A DNA stretch of 64,000 nucleotides from Thermomicrobium sp. (GCA_026419575.1 JANZZC010000106.1:1-64000), one strand, 5' to 3'; numbered from the stretch's first letter, positions 25,775 through 34,840 are shown. Made by a program: numbers and translations. Notes: a model not told the origin generated them from the letters alone.

Positions 25775-26573
25775 ACTCCTGGGCGTCGCCAGTGTCGTAC
25801 TCGCCTCGCTCGGCGGCGTGAGCGCCTTTCTCGCTCCGTTTCTCTTCGCAGCTTTCGGTGTCGAGCCGGCGCGGAGCAGCGCGATGGTCGTCCCGCTCCT
25901 CTTCGCGCTGCTCGCCGTCGTCTCGCTCGTCGTCCTCACGAGCGAGTTCGCGGCAGCGCAGCAGACGCGGGAGGACGCCGCACGCGTCGTCGCGCTGCTG
26001 GCCGTCCTCGTCGCGATCGACGCGGCCTTGCGCTTCGTGCCGAGCCTGGTCGGCGCGAGCCCGATCTTCCTGCTCATGATGGCGAGCGGGTACGTCTTCG
26101 GCGCACGTTTCGGTTTTCTCATGGGTGCGCTGACCTTGCTGCTCTCGGCCGCGCTGACCGGCGGCATCGGCCCGTGGTTGCCCTACCAGATGCTGTGCGC
26201 CGGATGGCTCGGTCTCAGCGCTGGCTGGCTGCCGCGCACGAGTGGCTGGCGACGCCGCCTGCTCCTCGCATCGTTCGGCGCCTTCTGGGGATTCCTCTTC
26301 GGTGCCTTGATGAACCTCTGGTTCTGGCCCTTCGCCGCACCCGGCGTGAGCGAGAGCGCCGGCCTCTACTGGACACCGGGGATGACGGTGGGCGAGACGC
26401 TGCGCGCCTACGGCCGCTTCTACCTGGCCACCTCGCTCGTGTTCGACGGGACGCGCGCGCTCGGCAACGCTCTCCTCGCCCTCCTCCTGGCCGATCCGCT
26501 CTGCGCTGTGCTCGAACGCTGGCGCACCCGGCTCGCATGGCAGCCTTGGCAGGCGATGGACGAACCGGCCTAG
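25758..26573 (+). CDS. ECF transporter S component, CbrT-like
   Basis: A 271-residue membrane protein with a hydrophobic N-terminal helix pair followed by a six-helix S-component core (LMMASGYVFGARFGFLMGALTLLLSA, IGPWLPYQMLCAGWLGLSAGW, FGAFWGFLFGALMNLWFWP). This pattern matches the predicted cobalamin-type S components (CbrT group). S components bind the vitamin and need the EcfA/EcfA/EcfT module, which is not in the window. The ATG at 25758 lies inside the preceding gene, implying translational coupling; a TTG at 25731 is an alternative. The stop overlaps that of the convergent CoA transferase. Confidence 0.72.
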   Translation: MSRLARLLGVASVVLASLGGVSAFLAPFLFAAFGVEPARSSAMVVPLLFALLAVVSLVVLTSEFAAAQQTREDAARVVALLAVLVAIDAALRFVPSLVGASPIFLLMMASGYVFGARFGFLMGALTLLLSAALTGGIGPWLPYQMLCAGWLGLSAGWLPRTSGWRRRLLLASFGAFWGFLFGALMNLWFWPFAAPGVSESAGLYWTPGMTVGETLRAYGRFYLATSLVFDGTRALGNALLALLLADPLCAVLERWRTRLAWQPWQAMDEPA

Positions 26574-27760
26574 AGCGCGCCGGCCTCCCGCATCGCGGCG
26601 ATCTCCGCCGCGCTGTAACCGAGCTCGGACAACACCTCCTCGGTGTGCTCGCCGAGCAGGGGCGGATGCCGACGGATCGCCGCCGGTGTCCGGGAGAAGC
26701 GCCACGGGAAACCCGTCTGGTCGACGGTTCCCAGCGTCGGGTGCGGGATCCGCTGGTGCAGCTGCAGATGCTGTACCTGCGGATCGGCGAAGACTTCCGG
26801 AACGGTGTAGATAGGCCCGCACGGTACCTGCGCGGCATCCAGGCGTCGCACGATCTCCGCCGTCGTGAGGGTTCGCGTCACCGCTTCGATCCGCTCGACG
26901 AGCTCCGGCAGGTTGGTGATGCGCCCGGCGTTGTCGGCGAAGCGCGGATCGGCCAGCAGCTCCTCCAGCCCGAGCGCCCGGCACATCCGGGCGAAGATCG
27001 CGTCGTTCCCCGCCGCGATGTTGACGTGTCCGTCCGCGCTCCGGAACGTCTGGTAGGGCGCGACAATCGGGTGCGCGTTTCCGGTGCGCTTCGGTGTCTC
27101 TCCGGTCGCGAAGTAGATCCCAGCCTGGTAGGTGAGCAGTGCGACCTGACCCCCGAGCATCGAGGTGTCGATGTACTGCCCTTCGCCAGTCCGTGCCCGG
27201 TGGTAGAGCGCCGCGACGATCGCCAGAGCCGCGAACATGCCAGCGCCGATATCGGCGATTGGCACGCCGAAGCGAACCGGTTCACCGTCGGGGAAACCGG
27301 TGACGCTCATCAGCCCGGACATCCCCTGGACGATGAGGTCGTAGGCCGTGCGGTCCTTTCCCGGGCCGGTCTGACCGAAGCCGGAGATCGAGCAGTAGAT
27401 GATCTGGGGCCGACGACCGCGCACGGCGTCGTAGCCGATGCCGAGACGATCCACCGTCCCCGGGCTGAAGTTCTCCACGATCACGTCGGCGCGATCGACG
27501 AGTCGCCAGAACACTTCTTGTCCGGCCGGGTGCTTGAGATCGAGCGTGATGCTCCGCTTGTTCCGGTTGACCGAAAGGTAGTAAGCGCTGACCCCGTCGA
27601 TGAAGGGCGGTCCCCACGACCGAGTGTCGTCTCCGGTGCCGGGACGTTCGATCTTGATCACGTCGGCGCCGAGGTCACCGAGAAGCATCGTACAGTACGG
27701 GCCAGCCATGACCCGCGTGAGATCGACGACGCGAACTCCGCTCAGGGGCAGCGCAGCCAT
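26570..27760 (-). CDS. Family III CoA-transferase (CaiB/BaiF)
   Basis: A 396-residue protein with the family layout: LSGVRVVDLTRVMAGPYCTMLLGDLGADVIKIERPGTGDDTR at the N-terminus, NRNKRSITLDLKHPAGQEVF, VENFSPGTVDRLGIGYD, and the catalytic aspartate in TAYDLIVQGMSGLMS, where the CoA thioester anhydride forms. Enzymes of this family move CoA between organic acids such as formate/oxalate, carnitine or succinate/mesaconate. The acyl partner is unknown. GGGAGG precedes the ATG. It stands alone between a convergent S component and a terminator hairpin. Confidence 0.9.
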   Translation of the reverse strand: MAALPLSGVRVVDLTRVMAGPYCTMLLGDLGADVIKIERPGTGDDTRSWGPPFIDGVSAYYLSVNRNKRSITLDLKHPAGQEVFWRLVDRADVIVENFSPGTVDRLGIGYDAVRGRRPQIIYCSISGFGQTGPGKDRTAYDLIVQGMSGLMSVTGFPDGEPVRFGVPIADIGAGMFAALAIVAALYHRARTGEGQYIDTSMLGGQVALLTYQAGIYFATGETPKRTGNAHPIVAPYQTFRSADGHVNIAAGNDAIFARMCRALGLEELLADPRFADNAGRITNLPELVERIEAVTRTLTTAEIVRRLDAAQVPCGPIYTVPEVFADPQVQHLQLHQRIPHPTLGTVDQTGFPWRFSRTPAAIRRHPPLLGEHTEEVLSELGYSAAEIAAMREAGAL

Positions 27761-27796
27761 TCCGTTCCGCCTCCCACCCACGAACCGCAACGACGA

Positions 27797-27818
27797 ACGC
27801 CACCGGTTCCGGTGGCGT
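27797..27818 (-). terminator. Terminator-like hairpin after the response regulator gene
   Basis: A perfect 10-bp stem ACGCCACCGG/CCGGTGGCGT with a TT centre, between the response regulator stop and the CoA-transferase gene on the same strand. No T-run follows. Confidence 0.48.
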
Positions 27819-27859
27819 GCTCATACTCTGCCATACGCATGCGTCGGCCGGAAGAGCGC

Positions 27860-28537
27860 TCACCGACGCGGCGCGTCGGTCGGCCGCGGCACGAGCCCGT
27901 GCGAGATGGCGTAGATCACCGCCTGGGTACGGTCGCGCACCCCGAGTTTCTGGAACAGCGCGGAGAGATTGTTCTTCACCGTACTCTCGGCGAGGCGCAA
28001 CGCGTCGGCGATCTGCTTGTTGCTGTATCCCTGCGCCAGCAGCCGCAGCATCGTCAACTCGCGGTCGGAGAGTTCCTGCCCGCGCGTCGGTGCCTTAGCC
28101 AGCAGCCGCTGGTACTCCCGCATCAGGATGGGCGCGAGGTCGGGGTCGATCGTCGCCCCACCCTCCGCGGCGACGTGGATGGCACGCAGGAGTTCGTCCG
28201 GCTTGCTGTTCTTGACGAGATAGCTCCGCGCTCCGGCCCGAATCGCGTGCAGGACGTACTCCTCGTCGTCGTACATCGTCAGCATGATCACGTGGACGTC
28301 GCGGAAACGCTGGGCGATCGCCTCGGTCGCGCGGATACCGTCCATTCCCGGCATGTTGATGTCCATCAGCACGACGTCGGGATGGAGCCGCTCCACCAGT
28401 TGCACCGCCTCCTGGCCGGTCGCCGCCTCGCCGACGACGGCGATCGATTCGTCGGTCTCGATGAGCTGGCGCAGCCCTTCGCGGAACAAATCGTGGTCAT
28501 CCACGATCAGCACCCGGATCCGGCGCTCGCTTGCCAT
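27860..28537 (-). CDS. NarL/FixJ-type response regulator
   Basis: A 225-residue two-domain regulator. The receiver domain (1-125) has the acidic pair in LIVDDHD, the phospho-acceptor Asp59 in VVLMDINMPGMDG, the switch Thr in MLTMYDD and Lys in LVKNSK. The LuxR-type helix-turn-helix (about 155-215) reads LSDRELTMLRLLAQGYSNKQIADALRLAESTVKNNLSALFQKLGV. It lies 86 bases after the sensor kinase stop on the same strand, so the two form a pair. The targets are unknown. GTAGGAG precedes the ATG. Confidence 0.92.
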   Translation of the reverse strand: MASERRIRVLIVDDHDLFREGLRQLIETDESIAVVGEAATGQEAVQLVERLHPDVVLMDINMPGMDGIRATEAIAQRFRDVHVIMLTMYDDEEYVLHAIRAGARSYLVKNSKPDELLRAIHVAAEGGATIDPDLAPILMREYQRLLAKAPTRGQELSDRELTMLRLLAQGYSNKQIADALRLAESTVKNNLSALFQKLGVRDRTQAVIYAISHGLVPRPTDAPRR

Positions 28538-28623
28538 CTCTCGCTCCTACAGGTCTGCTCAGGAATCAGCCAGCAGCTGCTCGCCTCCTGCTCCATTCAA
28601 CCGCATCCATGCCCGGTTCGTCA

Positions 28624-30837
28624 TCACCGGTTCGTCCCAATCGCTCCTCCGACAGGGGCCACCGTCGCATCGGCACGCAAGCTGATCGCCACGGCCGTCC
28701 CCCCGTCCGGCAGGCCGGTCGCGTGGAGCGATCCGCCCACGAGCCGCACCCATTCCTCGACCACTGCGACGCCGGGGAGCTGCGCCCAAGCCGAGGCGCC
28801 CTCCCACTTGCCGTCGTCGGCAAGCACCAGGAGAATCCCCCCGTCGCGCTGCTGCCGTACGCGGACGACCAGCCGCGTGATCCCCGCCGGGAGACGAGCC
28901 CGTTCGACGAGCGTCTGCACGATCCGATACAGGATCTCTTCCAGCTCTCGCCTTGGTCGCACCGGCAGCTCGCCCATGAACTCGACCGTCAGGCCGACGA
29001 CCCGCTCGAGTTGCGACGCGTAGTCCCGCAACGCTGCGACTACGCCGAGATGCTCGAGCGAGGCGGGACGCACGCGGAAAATGGCGTCCCGGAGGGCTGC
29101 GATCTCCTGAGCGAGTCGATCGCGTACCTGCTCGAGTTCCAAGACCGTCTCTTCGATCGGCTGTCGATCGGCCCGGCGCAGCGTCAACTCGATCCGGTAG
29201 AGCGTCGAGGCCAGTCCTTGGAGGACGGTGGTGTGGATCGTTTCGACAAGCTGCCGTCGTTCGCTCTCCCCGGTCACGAGCGCTTCCGCCAGCGCCCGCT
29301 CGCGACGATCCGGTTCGCCCGCCCGTTGCGCACGGGCGAGGAGCTCCGTCGTCGCCGGCGCGACGAGCGTGGCCAGTCGCTGGAGGGTCACCTCGATCGA
29401 ATGGCTCGGTTCCTCGCTCGCGCAGGCCGCGACGAGCGCGGCCCAGGCGGAGGGAAGCGGCACGACGAGGAGCGAGTGGGCCGGTATCCCCTCCGGCAGG
29501 CACGCCTGCCACTGCTCGCGCTCCGCCGGCCCCAGGCGGACGACCGGTGCCCCCGGCAGCGCCGCCCAAAAAGGAAGCTGCCCGAGCGGGACACGGCGCG
29601 CCGGGAGCGTTCGCCCCTCCAGCGCCCAATACCAGACGATGTCTCCGCCGTCCCGTACGGCGAGCGCGATCGCCACCGCCCCGTTCTGCGACGCGACGAC
29701 CCGCCACGACGCCCGGCTGAGCTGCTCCGGGTCGCTTGCAGCGACGAACGCTTCGGCGACGCTGCTCGACCACCGAGCCAGGCTGTTCGCCGTCGCGGCG
29801 CGCTCCTCCTCGTCGAGCCAAGCGAGGAGCCCGACCAGCGCCGGCGCGAGCTGCTCGAGCACGACTCGCGCGACGACCTCCCCCTCGGTCGTCTCATGCC
29901 GCCAGGCGACGAGAACCGCGCCGCGGGCTCGCTCGATGACGACCGGGAGCGGGACGGCGAGGACGGTCGCGACCCCGTGCGGGAAGAGCAGTTCGAGGCC
30001 ACCGACGGCGCGCAGGACCTCCGTTCGCCCGCGCTCGAGGATCCCCCGCAGCGCCGCGCTCACCCGGCTCGTCGAGAGCACCGCTGGGTCCGGCAGCGCC
30101 TCCGGTTCCCCCCGAGCGACAGCCAACTCCGGACGATCGTCGTCCGTCCAGCGCACGAGGAACGCCGCATCGGCCCGGGCACGCCAGCGCACCGCCTCGA
30201 GGAGTCGCGCGAAAGCCTCGCGAGCGCTGGCGACGGTACCGAGCGCAGCGAGCAGGAGTTCCGCCGGGTGTCCGGTATCCGGCTCACCGCGCAGGCGACC
30301 CCAGAGCGCCGCCGCGAGCACCGGTGCGAGCACGGTCGCCTGTTCCCGCGCCTCTTCCCCGAAGGGCTCCGCCCGCCTCCGACCGAGGTCGAGTCGACCG
30401 ACCACACGAGCGCCGAGACGCAGCGGCACGATCAGGATCTGCTCGAGGTGCTCCCTCCGGAACTCCTCGAGCTCCGCGGCCGTCACGACCGCACTCGCCG
30501 CCGACTCCCGCGGCGCACCCGCGACGACCGCGTCATCGGCGAGACGCTCGAAGTCCGGCGGTATCGCCCGCGAGCGGGGGACTCCCGCTTCAGCACCGCG
30601 CTGCGCGACCAGCTGGAGCTCCCCCCGCGTCACCCGCCAGATCCGCACCAGATCCGCGCCGGTCACCTCCTGCACGATGGCGACGACGGCGTCCCAATCG
30701 AGCGCTTCGCTCGGCGTCCGTGCGAGCATGACGAGGAGCCGCTCCAGCCAGGAGGGCACAGCACGGCCAGCGGTGACCGCCGCCGGCTGCGGTGCGGCCC
30801 GCTCTCGGCTCAACCAACGGAGGCGCCCGTCACGCAT
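28624..30837 (-). CDS. GAF-domain sensor with NarX-type kinase core and degenerate ATPase domain
   Basis: A 737-residue soluble protein. Two or three GAF-like sensor regions fill residues 30-500 (for example SWLERLLVMLARTPSEALDWDAVVAIVQEVTGADLVRIWRV and ILIVPLRLGARVVGRLDLGRR). A HisKA_3 dimerisation helix follows with ESERRQLVETIHTTVLQGL (candidate phospho-His 535). The HATPase region is eroded: the N-box, normally EALNNALKHA-like, reads QTLVERARLPAG, and the G1 box reads DDGKWEG. It might have little or no kinase activity, or act as a phosphatase or ligand-controlled scaffold for the adjacent response regulator. No membrane helices are present. GAGGA precedes the ATG. Confidence 0.78.
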   Translation of the reverse strand: MRDGRLRWLSRERAAPQPAAVTAGRAVPSWLERLLVMLARTPSEALDWDAVVAIVQEVTGADLVRIWRVTRGELQLVAQRGAEAGVPRSRAIPPDFERLADDAVVAGAPRESAASAVVTAAELEEFRREHLEQILIVPLRLGARVVGRLDLGRRRAEPFGEEAREQATVLAPVLAAALWGRLRGEPDTGHPAELLLAALGTVASAREAFARLLEAVRWRARADAAFLVRWTDDDRPELAVARGEPEALPDPAVLSTSRVSAALRGILERGRTEVLRAVGGLELLFPHGVATVLAVPLPVVIERARGAVLVAWRHETTEGEVVARVVLEQLAPALVGLLAWLDEEERAATANSLARWSSSVAEAFVAASDPEQLSRASWRVVASQNGAVAIALAVRDGGDIVWYWALEGRTLPARRVPLGQLPFWAALPGAPVVRLGPAEREQWQACLPEGIPAHSLLVVPLPSAWAALVAACASEEPSHSIEVTLQRLATLVAPATTELLARAQRAGEPDRRERALAEALVTGESERRQLVETIHTTVLQGLASTLYRIELTLRRADRQPIEETVLELEQVRDRLAQEIAALRDAIFRVRPASLEHLGVVAALRDYASQLERVVGLTVEFMGELPVRPRRELEEILYRIVQTLVERARLPAGITRLVVRVRQQRDGGILLVLADDGKWEGASAWAQLPGVAVVEEWVRLVGGSLHATGLPDGGTAVAISLRADATVAPVGGAIGTNR

Positions 30838-30991
30838 CGCTCATCCTCACGGTCGCGCCCGTCCCCACCCGAAACCTTCGACTGTGAACGTTCGGTGGAG
30901 GAGTATCATCGGTACCGATCGTGCCGGGAGACAGGTCCTCGCAGCGAGGACCGCCGCGGAGCAGACTCGGACGGGGGAACGAGCACGCACG

Positions 30992-31756
30992 GTGCTGGGC
31001 TTGACGTTCTTGGGGACGGGCACATCCAACGGCATCCCGGTCATCGGGTGCCGTTGCCGTACATGCACGTCGGTCGATCCCCGCGACCGGCGAACCCGCT
31101 GCTCCGTCGTCGTCCATCTCGGCGAGCGCAACGTCCTGATCGACACCGCACCCGAACTGCGCCTGCAGGCGGTCGCGGTCGGCTTGACGACGCTGGACGC
31201 CGTCCTGTTCACGCACGCGCACGCCGACCACGTCGGCGGGTTCGACGATCTGCGCCAGTTCAATTTCCTCAGACAAGCGCCGATTCCGGCGTACGCTGAT
31301 CGCGAGACCGCGCGCGAGCTCCGCACGCGCTTCGGTTACGCTTTCAGCGACCCGCTCCCGTTCTACGGCGGGAAACCGGACATCGTGCTCCACGAGTTCG
31401 ACGGCCCCTTCGAGCTCTTCGGCATGTGCGTCGTTCCCGTACCCGTGCATCACGGCGGCTGGACCGTCTTCGGCTTCCGCTTCGGGCCGCTCGCCTACGT
31501 CACCGACGCGAAGACGATCCCAGCCTCGTCGCTCGAGCTCCTGCGTGGCGTCGAGGTACTCGTCCTCAATGCGCTGCGCGATCGACCGCATCCGACGCAT
31601 TTGAGTCTCTCCGAAGCGCTCGCGATTGTCGAGGAACTCGGACCGAAACGAGCGTATCTGACGCACGTCAGCCATGAAGTCTTGCACACCGACTGGAGCG
31701 AACGTCTGCCGAAGCACGTCGTCCTCGCGTACGATGGACTGCGGGTGTGGGTGTGA
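30992..31756 (+). CDS. PhnP-like metallo-beta-lactamase-fold phosphodiesterase
   Basis: A 254-residue MBL-fold hydrolase. LTFLGTGTSNGIPVIGCRCRTC at the N-terminus carries the extra zinc-binding cysteines seen in PhnP, and FTHAHADHVGGFDDLRQ is the HxHxDH metal motif. Further ligands are in VPVHHGG, YVTDAK and YLTHVSHE. Relatives cleave phosphoribosyl cyclic phosphate or other cyclic phosphodiesters. No phosphonate genes are nearby, so the natural substrate is open. The start is probably the GTG at 30992; its ribosome site is weak. It is divergent from the sensor kinase gene. Confidence 0.82.
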   Translation: MLGLTFLGTGTSNGIPVIGCRCRTCTSVDPRDRRTRCSVVVHLGERNVLIDTAPELRLQAVAVGLTTLDAVLFTHAHADHVGGFDDLRQFNFLRQAPIPAYADRETARELRTRFGYAFSDPLPFYGGKPDIVLHEFDGPFELFGMCVVPVPVHHGGWTVFGFRFGPLAYVTDAKTIPASSLELLRGVEVLVLNALRDRPHPTHLSLSEALAIVEELGPKRAYLTHVSHEVLHTDWSERLPKHVVLAYDGLRVWV

Positions 31757-31776
31757 GAACGAGGAGGAGTTCGGTC

Positions 31777-33264
31777 GTGCCCTCATGGCGCCTCCCGGTG
31801 GTGCTCGTCGCGCTCACCCTGGGTCTTCCGCTGGTGTCCTGGCTCCCCGTACGGGCGAGCGAGCTCCCGTTCGCCGATCCCGCGTTCGCCGCACGCTGGC
31901 AACGGGTCGACCGGCCGGTGGCAGCGGGGATCGTCCAGCGCTCCTGGTTGTGGGGGCCGGCGCCGCTCACGCCCGGATGGCGCGAACGGTACCAGGAGTC
32001 CCCGGGGCGCTCCCGCCTGGTCCAGTATTTCGACAAGGGACGCATGGAACTGACGCACCCGGACGGCGATCCGAGCGGGGCCTGGTACGTGACGGGCGGA
32101 CTCCTGACGCGCGAACTCGTCAGCGGACGGATCCAGCTGGGTGACCAGCTGTTCCTCGACACCGGGCGAGGAGCGAGCATTCCGGTCGCCGGGGATCCGG
32201 ACAACCCGTTCCCGACCTATGCCGATCTCGCCGCCGTCGTCGACCGGCCGCAGCCGGACCGTACCGGGCAAGCCGCGACGCAGGTGCTCTCCCCGCAGGG
32301 ATGGTCGGAACGTCCGGAAGCGAGCGCCGATCCCGGCGCCCGCTTCGTGACCTACGTGTCGTACGTCGGACCGGTCGGCGAGCCCGTCGGCTACAACATT
32401 CCGCAGGCGTTCTGGGACTTCATGCAGCGAGGTGGGCTCGTCTGGGAGGACGATGGGATCGCCGAAGCCCAGCCGCTCTTCGATTGGCTCTTCGTCCTGG
32501 GATACCCGATCGCCGATCCCTTCTGGGTCGAGGTGCGGGTGGGCGGGACGCCGACCTGGGTGCTCGTTCAACCGTTCGAGCGGCGGATCCTGACCTACAC
32601 GCCGAGCAATCCGCCTGACTGGCGCGTCGAGATGGGGAACATCGGCCAGCACTATCTGCGTTGGCGATACGAGAAGACGCCGCCCGCTCGCGTCGACGGC
32701 GACCCGGGTTTCTTCGGACTCCGTCCGGGAACGCGTGCCCTCTACTCCTCGACGAGCCGCCTCGACGAGACCTGGCAGGTGACCGGTCCCGATGCGGGCT
32801 TCATCGCCGGTTCCCAGCTCCTGGTGCGCGAAGAATTCCGCGGATCGAGTCGCTGGATCACCTACTGGGCCGTTACCGACCGAGGGCTCGCGCTCTGCGG
32901 GTGGGAACGCTTCACGCGCGCGGGCACCTTCATCGAAACCGTCGTTTTCTGGCCGGCGCTGCACATCCTGGCGCCGGAAGAACTCGTCGAAGGGAACAGT
33001 TGGGAGTCGACCGCCACCTATCTCTCGACGCGGGTGAGCGCGCACCCGGTCACGCTCCGCTTCCAGGTCGACGAACGGACGCTCGTGGGCACTCCCTACG
33101 GCGTGGTTCCGGCGTGGCGGTTGACGGTCGAGGCCAGCGATCCACCCACGTTGCTCCTCTCCTACCTCGACAGTACGCTCTGGTTCAGTCCCGACCTCGG
33201 AATCGTGCAATGGAGCTCGGACCGCTACGCGGCTCAGCTCCGCGAGTTCGTCCCACCCTCCTGA
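31777..33264 (+). CDS. Secreted hypothetical surface protein
   Basis: A 495-residue exported protein of unknown function. The signal peptide is clear (hydrophobic LPVVLVALTLGLPLVSWLPV, cleavage near ASE at 28-30). The GTG at 31777 is preferred because GGAGGAG precedes it and it removes the overlap with the upstream gene. The middle contains one diverged copy of the module found twice in the next gene: FWDFMQRGGLVW, LFVLGYPIADPFW, VLVQPFERRILTYTP and a GNIGQHYLRWRYE end, near residues 208-295. The C-terminal part is beta-rich without recognised motifs. It probably acts at the cell surface together with the L,D-transpeptidase. Confidence 0.72.
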   Translation: MPSWRLPVVLVALTLGLPLVSWLPVRASELPFADPAFAARWQRVDRPVAAGIVQRSWLWGPAPLTPGWRERYQESPGRSRLVQYFDKGRMELTHPDGDPSGAWYVTGGLLTRELVSGRIQLGDQLFLDTGRGASIPVAGDPDNPFPTYADLAAVVDRPQPDRTGQAATQVLSPQGWSERPEASADPGARFVTYVSYVGPVGEPVGYNIPQAFWDFMQRGGLVWEDDGIAEAQPLFDWLFVLGYPIADPFWVEVRVGGTPTWVLVQPFERRILTYTPSNPPDWRVEMGNIGQHYLRWRYEKTPPARVDGDPGFFGLRPGTRALYSSTSRLDETWQVTGPDAGFIAGSQLLVREEFRGSSRWITYWAVTDRGLALCGWERFTRAGTFIETVVFWPALHILAPEELVEGNSWESTATYLSTRVSAHPVTLRFQVDERTLVGTPYGVVPAWRLTVEASDPPTLLLSYLDSTLWFSPDLGIVQWSSDRYAAQLREFVPPS

Positions 33265-33314
33265 ACACGGACTGGAACCGAGCGGCACGATCCTGCGTTA
33301 GACTCTTATGGAGA

Positions 33315-33339
33315 GGAGCACCGCCAGCGGCGGTGCTCC
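33315..33339 (+). terminator. Hairpin upstream of the L,D-transpeptidase gene
   Basis: A perfect 11-bp stem GGAGCACCGCC/GGCGGTGCTCC with a three-base loop, about 50 bases after the surface-protein stop. No T-run follows, so termination versus RNA-stability function is unclear. Confidence 0.45.
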
Positions 33340-33365
33340 AGCGTAGGGTAGGGAAGGGGTCGTGG

Positions 33366-34739
33366 ATGCCTCGTCGCTTCCAGCTGTCCCTCGGCGTCGC
33401 GCTCGCGTTGGTCCTCTCGATCGTGTCGCAGGTCTCGGGGCCTCGGGACGCCGGTGCCGCCGCCTGGCGGGGGCTCGTCTTGTACTTTCCGCAGACCGGC
33501 CATCACCTCAGCGGCGACTTCCTGTGGGCGTGGATCAGCAACGGCGGGCTCATGACCTTCGGATACCCGATCACGGAGCCGTTCACGCAGGACGGCATGG
33601 TGGTCCAGTACTTCGAGCGAGCGCGCTTCGAGTATCATCCCGAGAACCAGGGGACTCGCTATACGGTGCTGGCGACGCTGCTCGGCAACTGGATGACGGA
33701 GGGGAGACGACACGAAGCGGCGTTCCGCCCGATCCGGATCGATCCGGCCGCGGTGCGCGACGATCCCAACCGACGCTACTTCCCGGAGACCGGGCACACG
33801 CTCGCCTACGGCTTCAAGGCGTACTGGGAGGCCAACGGCGGGCTCTACACCTTCGGCTATCCGATCTCCGAAGAGTTCACCGAGTGGAACCCCGACACCG
33901 GCCAGTACTACACGGTGCAGTACTTCGAGCGCGCTCGTTTCGAGTACCATCCCGAGAACGCCGGTACCCCCTTCGAGGTGCTGCTCGGCCGGCTCGGCGC
34001 CCAATACGCCCAAGCGCGTGGGATCGACACGAGTCCGGTTCCCAAGCGGCCCGATGCGATCGAGGTACCCCCGCAGCTCCTCGACTACCGCTGGTCGCGG
34101 GCAGTGGCCACCGACGACGGGGCCGTCTTCGGCAAGGTAACCGCGACGACGTTGGCGATCCGCAGCGCCCCGAGCAACGCTGCGCCCGTCGTCGCCTGGA
34201 CCTATGCGCGGCATCCGGTACCGATCCGCGGTCTCGTCGTCGGCGATCCGGTCGGAGGGAATCCGATCTGGTACGAACTCGGTGACGGCCGCTACGTCGC
34301 CGCCGCCTGGGTCGAACCGCTCGTGCCCGACCTGCCGCCCCAGCGCTTCGGCGGGCGCTGGGCCGACGTCAGCCTGCGCTCCTTCTATGCCGTCGCTTAC
34401 GACGGCGAGCGACCGGTCTACGTCGCCATCATAACGGCCGGGCGCGATGGGAAGACTCCGGTCGGAGTCTTCCAGATCTTCTACCGCGTGCGCAACGAGA
34501 CGATGGACGCCGCGACCGTCGGTATCCCGCCCGGCTCTCCCGGATACTACTACCTCACCAACGTGCAATTCACGCAGTACTTCAAGTCGGGCGGCTACGC
34601 GCTCCACGGGAACTATTGGACACCACCGTCGCAGTTCGGTGGCTTCACCTCGAACGGCTGCGTCGGCCTGCTGAACAGCGACGCCGAGTGGTTCTGGAAC
34701 TTCTTAAATATCGGCTCGGTCGTGAGCATCCACTACTGA
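33366..34739 (+). CDS. Exported L,D-transpeptidase (YkuD) with duplicated surface repeat
   Basis: A 457-residue secreted cell-wall enzyme. The signal peptide occupies residues 1-32. Two copies of a module follow, about 39-108 and 138-215, sharing YFP.TGH, NGGL.TFGYPI and VQYFERARFEYHPEN. An SH3-like domain lies at about 253-320, and the YkuD catalytic domain at 335-457 has His414 in YALHGNYW and the nucleophile Cys432 in SNGC. These enzymes cross-link peptidoglycan through 3-3 bonds or attach proteins. The residue after SNGC is Val rather than the usual Arg-containing context. The repeat probably binds wall polymers (inference). Confidence 0.86.
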   Translation: MPRRFQLSLGVALALVLSIVSQVSGPRDAGAAAWRGLVLYFPQTGHHLSGDFLWAWISNGGLMTFGYPITEPFTQDGMVVQYFERARFEYHPENQGTRYTVLATLLGNWMTEGRRHEAAFRPIRIDPAAVRDDPNRRYFPETGHTLAYGFKAYWEANGGLYTFGYPISEEFTEWNPDTGQYYTVQYFERARFEYHPENAGTPFEVLLGRLGAQYAQARGIDTSPVPKRPDAIEVPPQLLDYRWSRAVATDDGAVFGKVTATTLAIRSAPSNAAPVVAWTYARHPVPIRGLVVGDPVGGNPIWYELGDGRYVAAAWVEPLVPDLPPQRFGGRWADVSLRSFYAVAYDGERPVYVAIITAGRDGKTPVGVFQIFYRVRNETMDAATVGIPPGSPGYYYLTNVQFTQYFKSGGYALHGNYWTPPSQFGGFTSNGCVGLLNSDAEWFWNFLNIGSVVSIHY

Positions 34740-34770
34740 GGCACGCCGGTTCCGGTCACCCGCGGGCCGT

Positions 34771-34797
34771 CGCTCCCGGGCTCGCCGCCCGGGAGCG
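34771..34797 (+). terminator. Terminator-like hairpin after the L,D-transpeptidase gene
   Basis: A perfect 11-bp stem CGCTCCCGGGC/GCCCGGGAGCG with a five-base loop, about 30 bases after the stop codon and 45 before the photolyase start. There is no T-run. Confidence 0.48.
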
Positions 34798-34840
34798 GTG
34801 TCCAGCCGTGCCGTACCGGCCATGACGAGGAGCGCTCCGG

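Noticed and set aside
26174-31299. Very long plus-strand open frames of more than 900 codons
   Set aside because: They lie opposite the CoA-transferase, response regulator and sensor kinase genes, whose motifs and ribosome sites are clear; the plus-strand products are compositionally shadow-like.
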